Below, piece by piece: positions 37,728 through 46,409 of a stretch of DNA of 64,000 nucleotides (within the stretch, counting starts at the first letter, position 1; the number at the start of each line of letters is the position of its first letter). The DNA lies in NCBI RefSeq assembly GCF_031834595.1, contig NZ_CP115541.1:2474501-2538500 (forward strand), given 5' to 3'. The position numbers and the translations under genes were made by a program. The DNA comes from Stenotrophomonas oahuensis. Lineage in GTDB: Bacteria; Pseudomonadota; Gammaproteobacteria; Xanthomonadales; Xanthomonadaceae. The notes under the pieces were generated by a model that saw only the letters and a list, made by a program, of their open reading frames with translations, ran no database searches and was not told the DNA's origin.

Positions 37728-37846
37728 GGGGGACGGCGTGAATCCGTCCATGGAGCCTCGATCGCCGCATCCATGCGGCTCACGCCCCCTCCAGCCCACC
37801 CCGACCCACCTTCGACATGGATCGGTGGCCGCAGGAAATCAAACGC
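37728..37846 (+). repeat. Dispersed repeat family 2, full-length-like copy
   Basis: Ordered words are GGGACGGCGTGAATCCGTCC, ATGGAGCCTCG, a GCCGCATCCATGCGGC hairpin, ACCCACCTTCGACA, TCGGTGGCCGC and GGAAATCAAA. The same order is found on the minus strand at 62579-62714 and in part at 1-50 and 59029-59078. Confidence 0.6.
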
Positions 37847-38234
37847 AAACGCACTCGCGGTCCAATTACGACGCACACTCCATCGCGCTACCTCCCGAAA
37901 AACCAAACCCACATCACAAATCCGCGCATCCATCCCACGCTGCCGATCACCCAAATCCGTGCCAACCCCGTCATGTCCCCGGTGTCATGCGCCGAACGCG
38001 ACACGCAAATTGCATCGGCATATCGAAAACGCAAAAATCGATAGACAACATCAATCGTTGATCGATGTTCGTTTGCTGCAGGCTTGTCCTCAAGGAGCGT
38101 AGTAACTCCGAATCAAACGATCGTTGTCCTGCGTTGGATCAATCGTCCCGCGTCGTGAGGATGGCTAATACAACACCCCCATTGGGGAAATACGCCTTGC
38201 CGTTTCGTTTGGTTCACGGTTACTAACCTCCCGA

Positions 38235-38259
38235 CCTCCTCGCCACCCCGGCGAGGAGG
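38235..38259 (+). promoter_or_regulatory. Inverted repeat upstream of the RHH gene
   Basis: A perfect 10-bp inverted repeat, CCTCCTCGCC / GGCGAGGAGG, with a 5-base centre ends 21 bases before the GTG start. It could be an autoregulatory operator for the ribbon-helix-helix protein or an mRNA hairpin sequestering the leader. This is inference. Confidence 0.4.
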
Positions 38260-38280
38260 CACATCGAAGAGGATATTGTC

Positions 38281-38592
38281 GTGATCGAAGATCCAGTCTG
38301 GGTGCGTGCGAAGACGAGCGCTGAGTTGCGCAGTAGTTTCAAACAGGTGCTGAAGCACACGAAGTACAGCCCGTCAGAGGCGATTCGTCTGTTCATGAGG
38401 AAGACGATTGAGCTGGGCCCGAAGGACGTCCGTAAGGCCTGTGTGGATGTCGCCAGAAATCTCGGCAAACCGGGGAGTTCAGGCATTCCTGACAAATCTG
38501 GTCATCCGGACAATTCGATCAATTCCGGCACTTTGGGCAGTTCGGGCAACTCGGACAACCCGGGCAACTCGCGCGATCCTGACGCACGGTAG
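38281..38592 (+). CDS. Orphan ribbon-helix-helix protein, RelB/DinJ-antitoxin-like
   Basis: A 103-aa protein from GTG 38281 with GAAGAGGA upstream. Residues 5-45 (VWVRAKTSAELRSSFKQVLK, then YSPSEAIRLFMRKTIEL) match the RHH DNA-binding half of RelB/DinJ antitoxins. In place of the usual toxin-binding tail there is a low-complexity Ser/Gly/Asn/Asp/Pro tail (about 65-100) with repeating GSSGN/DNPGNS units. No RelE/YafQ-type toxin gene follows. It may be a solitary regulator or a decayed toxin-antitoxin remnant. Confidence 0.6.
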   Translation: MIEDPVWVRAKTSAELRSSFKQVLKHTKYSPSEAIRLFMRKTIELGPKDVRKACVDVARNLGKPGSSGIPDKSGHPDNSINSGTLGSSGNSDNPGNSRDPDAR

Positions 38593-38911
38593 GGTCGCAC
38601 GACAGTCGACCGCCGATAACGTCCATCGCTGCTGTAGGGCATGACCTGCGAACGGAGAAGCGCGCCTCCGTACAAGGTCACTCGTTACCGTGCGGATCAC
38701 CGATATCGGCCGTCGTCTATCGACCGACGCTACCAAAGCGAGCATTCCCCCGAATCCCGCGATCCAGCCGATCCAGCCGAACGCGTCGCGCGTGAGCGGC
38801 ATGTCAGACATGGCGCACACATCCCGCAGCGGAAGCGAATGATCGATTCTCGGTAGCGCGCGGTGTGGTCGTGTCCGCTACTGCGTCTTTCCCAGCATGG
38901 AGTAGTTCTGC
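38593..38911. other. Intergenic region, no gene seen
   Basis: 319 bases between the RHH gene and the secreted protein. A short open frame (38641-38856) is Arg/Ser-rich, lacks a ribosome site and is probably not a gene. I see no clear promoter or terminator. Confidence 0.4.
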
Positions 38912-39718
38912 ATGAAGATCTCCGGCATGTTCACCACGTTCGTTGGGGTCATCGCTGCGTTTCAAGGTGCAAGAGGGGCACCCACTCCAACACCAGACCG
39001 CAGCACCAGCACCGATATCACTCTCACCGGCATATCGAACGGCCCCATCCCGCCCGATATACAAGCCGCCGTGCAGCGCAACTACGGTGCCTGCCAACAG
39101 CGGCTGGACCAGAATCCGCGCATCACCGGTGCCATGACCGAGACAGCAAGGCGTGCGGTATGCGTGGCAGAGGCGGGGGTTGGTACTGCCTTCGAGGAAT
39201 CGCTGAAGAGCAGAATGCCGGGCAATACGCCTGAAATCCGCACCATGCTGCATCGTCAGCTGGAAGCGCGGTCCGAAAACCCGTTCGGGGATATCGAATC
39301 TGCTGGGTACGCCCCGGAGAAGTTGCTGGGGCTCAATTTCAATGATTACAAGGAAAGCCAGACGTCGTACTACGCCAACAATCTGGCCGAGCAGGTTGAG
39401 TTCCTCGCCCGCTACATCCCTGAGCAGGAACGCAGCTCATTGGTCGATGCACGGCGGGCATTCCATCAGCCCGCATGCCGGAAGGCCTGGGCGGCGACGA
39501 GCGGCAAGTGGGTCCGCGCGGAAATCAGCAAGCGCCTGGTGTTTGCCGACATGCGAGGCGTGCTCAAGCCCGAATCGATGGACCGCATACAGATCCAGGA
39601 TTTGAAGGGTGACCTGGAAGACATGCAGTTCGGCAACTCCGCGCTGAAACGGCGCATGCTCAATGATGCGTTGACCGAGCTGGTGCGGCAGCATCAGGCG
39701 GCGGTTGTTCCAGCTTAG
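38912..39718 (+). CDS. Secreted protein of unknown function
   Basis: A 268-aa protein. Residues 1-22 (MKISGMFTTFVGVIAAFQGA) form a weak signal peptide, followed by a Pro/Thr/Ser-rich stretch and a mainly helical region with paired Cys (NYGACQQRLDQ, AVCVAEAGVG). It contains NPFGDIESAGYAPEKLLGLNFNDYK, which I do not recognise. GGAG lies about 10 bases before ATG 38912. Neighbours do not suggest a function. The stop TAG is the start of a degenerate REP element. Confidence 0.6.
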   Translation: MKISGMFTTFVGVIAAFQGARGAPTPTPDRSTSTDITLTGISNGPIPPDIQAAVQRNYGACQQRLDQNPRITGAMTETARRAVCVAEAGVGTAFEESLKSRMPGNTPEIRTMLHRQLEARSENPFGDIESAGYAPEKLLGLNFNDYKESQTSYYANNLAEQVEFLARYIPEQERSSLVDARRAFHQPACRKAWAATSGKWVRAEISKRLVFADMRGVLKPESMDRIQIQDLKGDLEDMQFGNSALKRRMLNDALTELVRQHQAAVVPA

Positions 39719-39761
39719 CGCCGGGCTTCGCCCGGCCACCCGACCAACGGTCGGGTGCTAC
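39716..39761. repeat. GTAG REP dimer, first half degenerate
   Basis: TTAGCGCCGGGC ... GCCCGGC (first base altered from GTAG) is followed by a reverse element ACCCGACCAACGGTCGGGTG then CTAC. Its TAG is the stop codon of the preceding gene. Confidence 0.7.
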
Positions 39762-39809
39762 CGGATGGGCCGTCGCCCGTGAGGTGCCCCGATCAGGTCT
39801 GGCCGGCCG

Positions 39810-40163
39810 TTATTCCTTGAACATCAAAAACGCCGCAATCACGATCAGCCCGAACGCGGCGTAATGGTTCCACTTCAACGGCTGGTCCAGGTAGAACGCG
39901 CTGAACACCGCGAACACCACCAGGGTGATCACCTCCTGCATGCCCTTCAGCTGCGGCGCGGAATACACCGCGCTGCCGAGCCGGTTGCCGGGCACCTGCA
40001 GGCAGTACTCGAAGAAGGCGATGCCCCAGCTGACCAGAATCACCGTCATCAACGGCGCGCTCTTGTACTTCAGGTGCCCGTACCAGGCGAAGGTCATGAA
40101 GATGTTGCTGCCAACCAGCAGCAGCACCGGGTAGAGGTAGGAGGCGAAAGAGGTGCCGGGCAT
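39810..40163 (-). CDS. Small four-helix membrane protein, DMT/DUF486 family
   Basis: A 117-aa protein with four hydrophobic helices (YLYPVLLLVGSNIFMTFAWYG, PLMTVILVSWGIAFFEYC, EVITLVVFAVFSAFYL, YAAFGLIVIAAFLMF). The FMTFAWYGHLKY and WGIAFFEYCLQVPGNRLG segments match the DUF486 family within the drug/metabolite transporter fold. The function is unknown. ATG 40163 is the first Met that fits. Confidence 0.8.
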   Translation of the reverse strand: MPGTSFASYLYPVLLLVGSNIFMTFAWYGHLKYKSAPLMTVILVSWGIAFFEYCLQVPGNRLGSAVYSAPQLKGMQEVITLVVFAVFSAFYLDQPLKWNHYAAFGLIVIAAFLMFKE

Positions 40164-40219
40164 TGCGGGAACTCGGTGTGCGAAGGCGCAGAGCATAGCA
40201 ACGCCGATGCGTCGCTTTT

Positions 40220-40318
40220 GTAGTGCCGGGCTCCGCCCGGTCACCCGACCAACGGTCGGGTGCTACCAATGCCCGATGAGCCCGCGGACCCGGTAGCACC
40301 CGACCGTTGGTCGGGTGG
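40220..40318. repeat. Cluster of three GTAG REP elements
   Basis: A forward element at 40220 (GTAGTGCCGGGC / GCCCGG), a reverse element ending CTAC at 40266 (ACCCGACC / GGTCGGGT), and a forward element from 40293 (GTAGCACCCGACC / GGTCGGGTG). The last two are mirror images and could pair. They lie between DUF486 and the ABC permease gene. Confidence 0.85.
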
Positions 40319-40328
40319 CCGATCAACC

Positions 40329-42812
40329 TTACGCCTCGCGCAACGCCAGCGCGGGCGGTGTGCGCAGAATGCGCCGGGTACCCCACCAGCCGGCCAGCAT
40401 GCTCAAACCCATGCCCAGCGCACCACCCAGCAACAAGGGGCCCCAGGGCGGAGTCAGCTGCAGCTCGAACACCTGCTGGGCGACCACGGTGCCCAGCAGG
40501 GCCGCCGCCCCGACCGCCAGCCCGGAGGCCAACAGTCCCAGCGCGCCGAACTCCACCAGCACCGCGCCACGCAGCTGGCTGCGGGTGGCCCCCAGCGTGC
40601 GCAGCACGGCGCTGTCGTAGCGGCGCTCGCCTGCGGTGGCCTGCAGCGCAGCCAGCAGCACCAGCACGCCGGCCAGCAGGCTGAAGCCCATCACCAGCTG
40701 CACCGCCTGGGTCACCCGATCCACCACCTCGCGCACCCGCTGCAGAATGCCGTCGATGTCCAGCAGCGAGATGTTCGGGTACTCGCGGGTCAGCCCGGCC
40801 AGCGCCGGGGCCTGCGCACGCGGCAGATGGAAGGCGGTGATCAGGTTGTACGGCGCATCGCCGACCGCGCCTTCGTTGAGCAGCAGGAAGAAGTTGACCC
40901 GGAACGAATCCCAGTCGGCCTTGCGGATGCTGGTGATGGTGAAGGTGCGCTGCTGCTCGCCCATCTGCAGGGTGACGGTGTCACCCAGCTTCATGCCGTA
41001 GCGTTCGGCCCAGCCTTCCTCGATCGAGGCTTCCGGTTCGGTGCTGCCGGTTTCCCAGAATTTCCCGCTGACCAGCGTATTGGCAGCGGGGAAGTCACGC
41101 CGCCAGCTGAAGTTGACCGGGCGGTTGGCGTCGTCGTCCTCGTTGCTGTTGTCCTCACGCTCGGCCCGCTGCGGCGGGCGGTTGTTCAAGGCCAGCAGCC
41201 GGCCGGTGCTGAACGGCTCGACGCTGGCATCGCCCACGCCCAGCCCCTTCAAGGTATCCAGCACCGCCTGGCGCTGTTCCGGCTGGATGTTCATCAGGAA
41301 ATAGTTCGGCGTATCCGCCGGCAGACGATCACGCCACTGCGCCAGCAGGCCCGGGCCGATCACCGACAACAGCAGCAGCGCACACAGCGACAGCGACAGG
41401 CCTACCAGCTGCATCACCGCCAGCCCGCGCCGACGCGTCAGCGCGGCCAGGCCCAGCTTCCAGCGCCCACGCAGGCGCGCCTGCACGCCGCGCACCGCCC
41501 ACAGCAGCAATGCGCCAATGCCGGCCGCCAGCAGCGCCAGCGCGGCCAGTCCGCCCAGCACCCAGGCGGCCAGCTTCACATCGCCGGTGGCCTGCACGGT
41601 CAGTGCCACGGTGGCCAGCAGGGCAGCGGCATACACCAGCAGCGAACTCGGCGGCAGGGTGGCGAAGCTGCGGTTGAGCACGCGCATCGGCGGCACCCGG
41701 CGCAGGCGCAGCAGCGGCGGCAGGCCGAAGCCGAGCAGCAGCACCAGGCAGATGCCGGCCCCGGTCAGCGCCGGGGTGGCCTGCGGTAGCGGCAGGCGGT
41801 TCGGAATCAGCCCGCCCAGCGCCTGCACCAGCCCGGCCTGCGCGGCCATGCCCAGGCCGATCCCGACCAGACAGGCCGGCACCGCCAGCAGCACCAGCTG
41901 CAGCGCCATCGCGGTGAGGATGTCGCGCTGGCGGGCACCCAGGCAGCGCAGCACAGCCACCTGGTCGATGCGGCGCAGGGCGAAGCGGTTGGCTGCCAGC
42001 GCGGTCGCCACACCGGCCAGCAGCACCGCCAGCAGCGCGGCCAGCGACAGGAAGCGCCCGGCCAGATCGAACGCGCCACGCACGCCGCGCTGCGCGTCCT
42101 CAATGCCAACCACGCGGAAGCCCTTGGCCTGCGGCTTCAGCCATTCGCGGAAATCGGCAATCGCGCCGGTATCGCCGGCGAACATCATCCGATACGAGGC
42201 ACGGCTGCCCGGGCCGAGCAGGCCGGCACTGTCCACGTCGGCCCGGTTCACCAGCAGGGGCGGGGAGAGCTGCATCAGCTCACCGGAAGTGTCCGGCTCG
42301 GCCTGCAGCACGCGGCTGATGGTCAGGTTGCCCGCGCCGAACTCCAGCGCGTCGCCGACCTTCAGCCCCAGCGCCTGCATCAGCCGTGGGTCGGCATAGG
42401 CCTCGCCAAGTGGCGGAGTACCCGCGCTTTCCACTGGCCCACCGGCGCTGCGGCTGACCTGCAGCTGCCCGCGCAGGGGATAACCCGCGCTGACCGCTTT
42501 GATGTTGGCCATCTGGCTGGCGTCGCCGTTGAACAGCACGCTCGGGAAGCTGACCATCCGCGTGGTCTTCAGCCCGCGCTGCCGTGCTTCCTCGGCGAAG
42601 GTCTCCGGCGCGTCCTGGCGCGCGCCCAGGCCGAGGTCGCCGCCGAGCATCTCCGCCGCGCTGCTGGTCAGCGCCAGGGTCACCCGGTTGACCAGGGTGC
42701 CCACCGCGGTCATCACCGCCACGCCCAGCACCAGCGCGGCGAATACGGTCAGCAGGTCACCGGCGAGGAACTCGCGACGCAGGGCGCGCCCGGCATGTCG
42801 CAGTACGTTCAT
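40329..42812 (-). CDS. ybbP: ABC transporter permease, FtsX-like (YbbP family)
   Basis: An 827-aa inner-membrane protein. There is one N-terminal helix (VFAALVLGVAVMTAVGTLVN), a large periplasmic domain, a central block of about five helices, a second periplasmic domain (about 480-670) and three C-terminal helices (MGFSLLAGVLVLLAAL and following). This is the duplicated FtsX layout of the YbbP/COG3127 group. Its start overlaps the ATPase stop by four bases (ATGA). With a tesA-type gene divergent upstream, the order equals the tesA-ybbAP arrangement of E. coli. The cargo is not known with certainty. Confidence 0.88.
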   Translation of the reverse strand: MNVLRHAGRALRREFLAGDLLTVFAALVLGVAVMTAVGTLVNRVTLALTSSAAEMLGGDLGLGARQDAPETFAEEARQRGLKTTRMVSFPSVLFNGDASQMANIKAVSAGYPLRGQLQVSRSAGGPVESAGTPPLGEAYADPRLMQALGLKVGDALEFGAGNLTISRVLQAEPDTSGELMQLSPPLLVNRADVDSAGLLGPGSRASYRMMFAGDTGAIADFREWLKPQAKGFRVVGIEDAQRGVRGAFDLAGRFLSLAALLAVLLAGVATALAANRFALRRIDQVAVLRCLGARQRDILTAMALQLVLLAVPACLVGIGLGMAAQAGLVQALGGLIPNRLPLPQATPALTGAGICLVLLLGFGLPPLLRLRRVPPMRVLNRSFATLPPSSLLVYAAALLATVALTVQATGDVKLAAWVLGGLAALALLAAGIGALLLWAVRGVQARLRGRWKLGLAALTRRRGLAVMQLVGLSLSLCALLLLSVIGPGLLAQWRDRLPADTPNYFLMNIQPEQRQAVLDTLKGLGVGDASVEPFSTGRLLALNNRPPQRAEREDNSNEDDDANRPVNFSWRRDFPAANTLVSGKFWETGSTEPEASIEEGWAERYGMKLGDTVTLQMGEQQRTFTITSIRKADWDSFRVNFFLLLNEGAVGDAPYNLITAFHLPRAQAPALAGLTREYPNISLLDIDGILQRVREVVDRVTQAVQLVMGFSLLAGVLVLLAALQATAGERRYDSAVLRTLGATRSQLRGAVLVEFGALGLLASGLAVGAAALLGTVVAQQVFELQLTPPWGPLLLGGALGMGLSMLAGWWGTRRILRTPPALALREA

Positions 42813-43516
42813 GCGTGCAGTCCGTCGGCGTCGACCAGACGCCCCTGGTCCAGCCGGAAGATGTGTTCGCAGCGCTGTGCCAGGCGCAGGTCGTGGGTGA
42901 CCAGCACCAGGGTGGTGTCGCTGGTGGCATTGAGCGCGAACAGCAGGTCGCTGATCTGCTGGCCGGTGCTCTGGTCCAGGCTGCCGGTGGGTTCATCGGC
43001 GAACAGAATGCGCGGTCGCGCCACAAAGGCACGCGCCAGCGCCACGCGCTGCTGCTCGCCGCCGGACAGCTGGCGCGGGTAATGGCGGGCACGGTGGCTC
43101 AGGCCAACCTGCTCCAGCACCTCGCGCACCCGCGCCGGGTCTTCGCGGCCGGCCAGTTCCAGCGGCAGGGCGATGTTCTCTTCGGCGGTGAGCGCCGGCA
43201 GCAGGTGGAAGCTCTGGAACACAAAGCCCACCTCGCGCGCGCGCAACTGCGCCCGGGCTTCCTCATCGAGTTCACTCAGGCTGGCACCGGCCAGGGTGAT
43301 CTCGCCCCGGCTGGGCAGGTCCAGCCCGGCCAGCAGGCCGAGCAGGGTGGTCTTGCCTGAACCAGACGCACCGACAATGGCCACGCTCTGGCCTTCATGC
43401 ACGGTCATGTCTATGTTGTCCAGGATGTGGACTTCACCTTCTGGGCCACGGGCGGACTTGCCGACGTTGTGGGCGGTAATGGCAACCGGCGCGCTGCGGG
43501 GGGACAGGCTGTCGAT
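42809..43516 (-). CDS. ybbA: ABC transporter ATP-binding protein (YbbA family), non-canonical start
   Basis: About 236 aa. A complete ATPase domain is seen: Walker A GASGSGKT, Q-loop in FVFQSFHLLP, signature LSGGEQQRVALARA, Walker B ILFADEPTGSLD, and H-loop VTHD. The problem is the start. Between the divergent esterase gene and the Walker A region there is no in-frame ATG, GTG or TTG until an ATG inside the first domain strands (IDMTV). ATC at 43516 lies 7 bases after a GGAG, and CTG at 43507 is an alternative. The start is therefore tentative. Confidence 0.8.
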   Translation of the reverse strand: MDSLSPRSAPVAITAHNVGKSARGPEGEVHILDNIDMTVHEGQSVAIVGASGSGKTTLLGLLAGLDLPSRGEITLAGASLSELDEEARAQLRAREVGFVFQSFHLLPALTAEENIALPLELAGREDPARVREVLEQVGLSHRARHYPRQLSGGEQQRVALARAFVARPRILFADEPTGSLDQSTGQQISDLLFALNATSDTTLVLVTHDLRLAQRCEHIFRLDQGRLVDADGLHA

Positions 43517-43528
43517 GAGGATTCTCCG

Positions 43529-44179
43529 ATGTACGAAGCAATGAACAAGGGCCGGACGGCCGCGATGATGTGGCTGCTGGCATGGTTGCTGTTGCTGCCG
43601 GCGCTGGCCTGTGCCAAAGGTCCGGCACCGGCCAATGTGGTGCTGGTGGTCGGCGACAGCCTCAGTGCTGCCCACAATATCCCGGCCGCGTCGGGCTGGG
43701 TGAACCTGCTTCAGCAGCGGGTCAACCAGCAGATCAAACCGCCGCCGACCATCGTCAACGCCAGCATCAGCGGCGAAACCACCGCCGGGGCGCTGACCCG
43801 CCTGCCGGGGCTGTTGAGCAAGCACCGCCCCAGGGTGGTGGTGATCGAACTGGGCGGCAATGACGCCCTGCGCGGGCTGACCCCGGCGCAGCTGCGCGGC
43901 AACCTGGAGAAGATGATCACCGCCAGCCAGGCGGCCGGGGCCAAGGTGGTGCTGCTGGGTATCGACGTGCCGCCCAACTACGGCCCGGCCTACCGCGACC
44001 GCCTGCGCAAGACCTATGCGGACCTCGCCAGCCAGTACAAAGTGCCGCTGCTGCCGTTCCTGCTGGAGGGCGTGGCCCTGCAGCCGAGCCTGATGCAGTC
44101 CGACGGACTGCACCCCACCGCCGCCGCCCAGCTCAAGGTGCTGGACAACGTCTGGCCCGTGCTCAAGCCCCTGCTGTAG
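43529..44179 (+). CDS. tesA: SGNH esterase / lysophospholipase, TesA-like
   Basis: A 216-aa secreted hydrolase. A signal peptide (AMMWLLAWLLLLPALACA) is followed by block I VVGDSLSAAHN with the nucleophile Ser, block III GGNDALRG, and block V DGLHP with the catalytic His. It resembles TesA (thioesterase I/lysophospholipase L1). GAGG at 43517-43520 supports ATG 43529; ATG 43541 is possible. The gene is divergent from ybbAP, and its upstream region overlaps the tentative ybbA start. Confidence 0.88.
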   Translation: MYEAMNKGRTAAMMWLLAWLLLLPALACAKGPAPANVVLVVGDSLSAAHNIPAASGWVNLLQQRVNQQIKPPPTIVNASISGETTAGALTRLPGLLSKHRPRVVVIELGGNDALRGLTPAQLRGNLEKMITASQAAGAKVVLLGIDVPPNYGPAYRDRLRKTYADLASQYKVPLLPFLLEGVALQPSLMQSDGLHPTAAAQLKVLDNVWPVLKPLL

Positions 44180-44267
44180 CCCCTGTCATCCCCCTTGCCG
44201 AAAAACTTCACACCGCGTCTACTGGCGATGCGGCATGTTTCACAAAGCTGAAGAAAGAGGGAAGCCC

Positions 44268-44981
44268 ATGCGTCAGACAAAGGAAACCTCCGGCCTGGTG
44301 CTGGTGGTCGAAGACAACCGCAATATCTCCGAGATGATCGGGGAGTACCTGGAAGGCCGTGGGTTCGAGGTCGACTATGCCCAAGACGGGCTGGACGGCT
44401 ACCGGCTTGCGGCAGAAAACAGTTATGACGTGGTGGTGCTGGACTTGATGCTGCCGCGACTGGACGGCATTGAAGTCTGCCGCCGGCTGCGCAACGACGC
44501 CCGCAAGTCGACCCCGGTGCTGATGCTGACCGCGCGCGACACGCTGGACGACAAGCTCACCGGCCTGGGTTTCGGGGCCGATGACTACCTCACCAAGCCG
44601 TTCGCCATCCAGGAACTGGAAGCACGCCTGCGTGCCCTGATCCGCCGCGAACGTCGCCAGGTGGGTTCGGAAGTGCTCAAGGTCGCCGATCTTGTGCTCG
44701 ACCCGGTCAGCATGCGTGCCACCCGTGCCGGTACCGAGCTGCAGCTTTCGCCGATCGGTCTGCGTCTGCTGACCATCCTGATGCGCGAATCGCCCCGCGT
44801 GGTGACCCGCCAGGAAATCGAGCGCGAGATCTGGGGCAACGGCCTGCCGGACTCGGACACGCTGCGCAGCCATCTGTACAACCTGCGCAAGATCATCGAC
44901 AAGCCGTTTGACCGTCCGCTGCTGCACACCGTGCAGAGTGCCGGTTATCGCATTGCCGATATCCAGCAGCCGATGAGCTGA
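44268..44981 (+). CDS. Response regulator, OmpR family
   Basis: A 237-aa DNA-binding regulator. The receiver domain (about 10-125) has the acidic pair ED15-16, phospho-acceptor Asp59 in VVVLDLMLP and Lys in LTKPF. The winged-helix domain (about 140-232) contains LSPIGLRLLTILMRESPRVV and RSHLYNLRKIIDKPF then GYRI. GAGGGA precedes ATG 44268. It is followed after 156 bp by a histidine kinase gene, its likely partner. Target genes are not evident. Confidence 0.9.
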   Translation: MRQTKETSGLVLVVEDNRNISEMIGEYLEGRGFEVDYAQDGLDGYRLAAENSYDVVVLDLMLPRLDGIEVCRRLRNDARKSTPVLMLTARDTLDDKLTGLGFGADDYLTKPFAIQELEARLRALIRRERRQVGSEVLKVADLVLDPVSMRATRAGTELQLSPIGLRLLTILMRESPRVVTRQEIEREIWGNGLPDSDTLRSHLYNLRKIIDKPFDRPLLHTVQSAGYRIADIQQPMS

Positions 44982-45137
44982 GCTGCGCATCAACGCAGTG
45001 CAGTGGATGAAGGTACGGGCCCGGCAGGGCCCGCAGCACGCCCAGGGCCCGGCCAACGCCGGGCCTTGTGTGCTGCCTGCACGACCGAATCACGACCGGC
45101 TTTCCTATAATCGCGGTGAGCCGCCCTGGACCCTGTA

Positions 45138-46409
45138 ATGCCGCACGGCCTGCCGCGCAAGATCCGTATCGCTTTCATCCTGCAGGCAGTGCTGGCCAGC
45201 CTGGGCATTCTGCTGGGCGCGTGGCTGGTGTCACTGGTGATCAAGCACAGCCTGGTCAGCGGCGCGCTGCAGGAAGAAGCTACCTATTTCTGGGACCTGC
45301 ACGCCGCCTCGGCGGCGCAGCCGCCACCCAACACCCGCAATATCCGCGGCTATCTGCTGGAAACCGGGCGATCGCCGCTGACCCTGCCGGCCAACCTGCG
45401 CGCGCTGGCACCCGGCTTCCACGAACTGAAGGCCGATGACCAGCTGGTGTGGGTGGATGCGCGCCCGGAAGGTCGTCTTTATCTGGTGTTCCTGCGCTCG
45501 CGCGCGGAAATGCTGGCGTTCTGGTTCGGCATCGTGCCGGTGCTGCTCACGCTGCTGGCGGTGTATGGGGCGAGCTGGGTGACCTACCGTGCCAGCAGCC
45601 GGCTGGTATCGCCGGTGAACTGGCTGGCCCGGCGCGTCTCGCGCTGGGACCCGGGTCATCCGGATGCCACCGATCTCGACCCGGACAAGCTGCCGGCCGA
45701 CATGCAGGGCGAAACCCGCCAGTTGGCGGCGGCGCTGCATTCGCTAGCGACCAAGGTCACCGCGCACGTGGCGCGCGAGCGCAACTTCACCCGCGATGCC
45801 AGCCACGAGCTGCGCACGCCGCTGACGGTGATCCGCGTGGCCAGCGACATGGCCCTGGGTGACCAGGAGATCAATCCGCGCCTGAAGCGCAGCCTGCACC
45901 GTATCCAGCGCGCCGGCCGTGACATGGAAGCGGTGATCGACGCCTTCCTGATTCTGGCCCGCGAAGCAGACGTGGAGCCGCAGGTCGAGCTGTTCGATGT
46001 CAACGAGATCGTGCGCTACGAAGTGGAAAACGCGCGCGAGCTGATTGCCGGCCGGCCGGTGCATATCCACCTGCACAGCGACGGCCCGGTGGAACTGCAC
46101 GCGCCGCCGCGCGTGCTGCAGGTGGTGGTGAGCAACCTGCTGCGCAATGCCTGCAATTACACCGACGAAGGCCGCATCGACGTGGACGTGCACCCGGACC
46201 GGGTGGTGGTACGCGATACCGGCATCGGCATGTCGCCGGAGGCGCTGTCACGCGCGTTCGAGCCGTTCTACCGCGCTGAACCCAGCCGGCCACAGGGGAC
46301 CGGGCTGGGGTTGTCGATCGTGCGCCGGCTGTGCGACCGGTTTGGCTGGAAGGTCAGTCTGACCAGTGAGCCTGGGGTGGGGACGCAGGCGACGATTGGT
46401 TATCGGTGA
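45138..46409 (+). CDS. Sensor histidine kinase
   Basis: A 423-aa inner-membrane kinase. There are two membrane helices (about 10-35 and 130-150) enclosing a periplasmic sensor loop of about 95 residues, a HAMP-like linker, an H-box with His223 in RDASHELRTPLTVIR, an N-box NLLRNACNYT, and G-boxes DTGIGMS and GTGLGLSIV. The loop has no motif that names its stimulus. Its 3' end overlaps the convergent gene at 46400 by 10 bases. It pairs with the regulator gene upstream. Confidence 0.9.
   Translation: MPHGLPRKIRIAFILQAVLASLGILLGAWLVSLVIKHSLVSGALQEEATYFWDLHAASAAQPPPNTRNIRGYLLETGRSPLTLPANLRALAPGFHELKADDQLVWVDARPEGRLYLVFLRSRAEMLAFWFGIVPVLLTLLAVYGASWVTYRASSRLVSPVNWLARRVSRWDPGHPDATDLDPDKLPADMQGETRQLAAALHSLATKVTAHVARERNFTRDASHELRTPLTVIRVASDMALGDQEINPRLKRSLHRIQRAGRDMEAVIDAFLILAREADVEPQVELFDVNEIVRYEVENARELIAGRPVHIHLHSDGPVELHAPPRVLQVVVSNLLRNACNYTDEGRIDVDVHPDRVVVRDTGIGMSPEALSRAFEPFYRAEPSRPQGTGLGLSIVRRLCDRFGWKVSLTSEPGVGTQATIGYR

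Larger units (their letters stand above)
37440..38280. other. Gene-poor intergenic region
   Basis: 840 bases without a credible gene. It holds the hairpin at 37634-37660, a copy of repeat family 2 (about 37728-37846), a visibly AT-richer stretch (about 37850-38110), the imperfect palindrome AACATCAATCGTTGATCGATGTT-like near 38047, and the inverted repeat before the next gene. Short open frames here have no ribosome sites or protein-like composition. Confidence 0.5.

Noticed and set aside
38641..38856. Short Arg/Ser-rich open frame after the RHH gene (possible missing toxin)
   Set aside because: No ribosome site and no RelE/YafQ pattern, so I do not call it a toxin.
40260..41789. Plus-strand Gln-rich open frame of 509 codons opposite ybbP
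   Set aside because: Gln-rich sequence arises from reading Leu/Ala codons of the membrane protein in antisense. No start signal.
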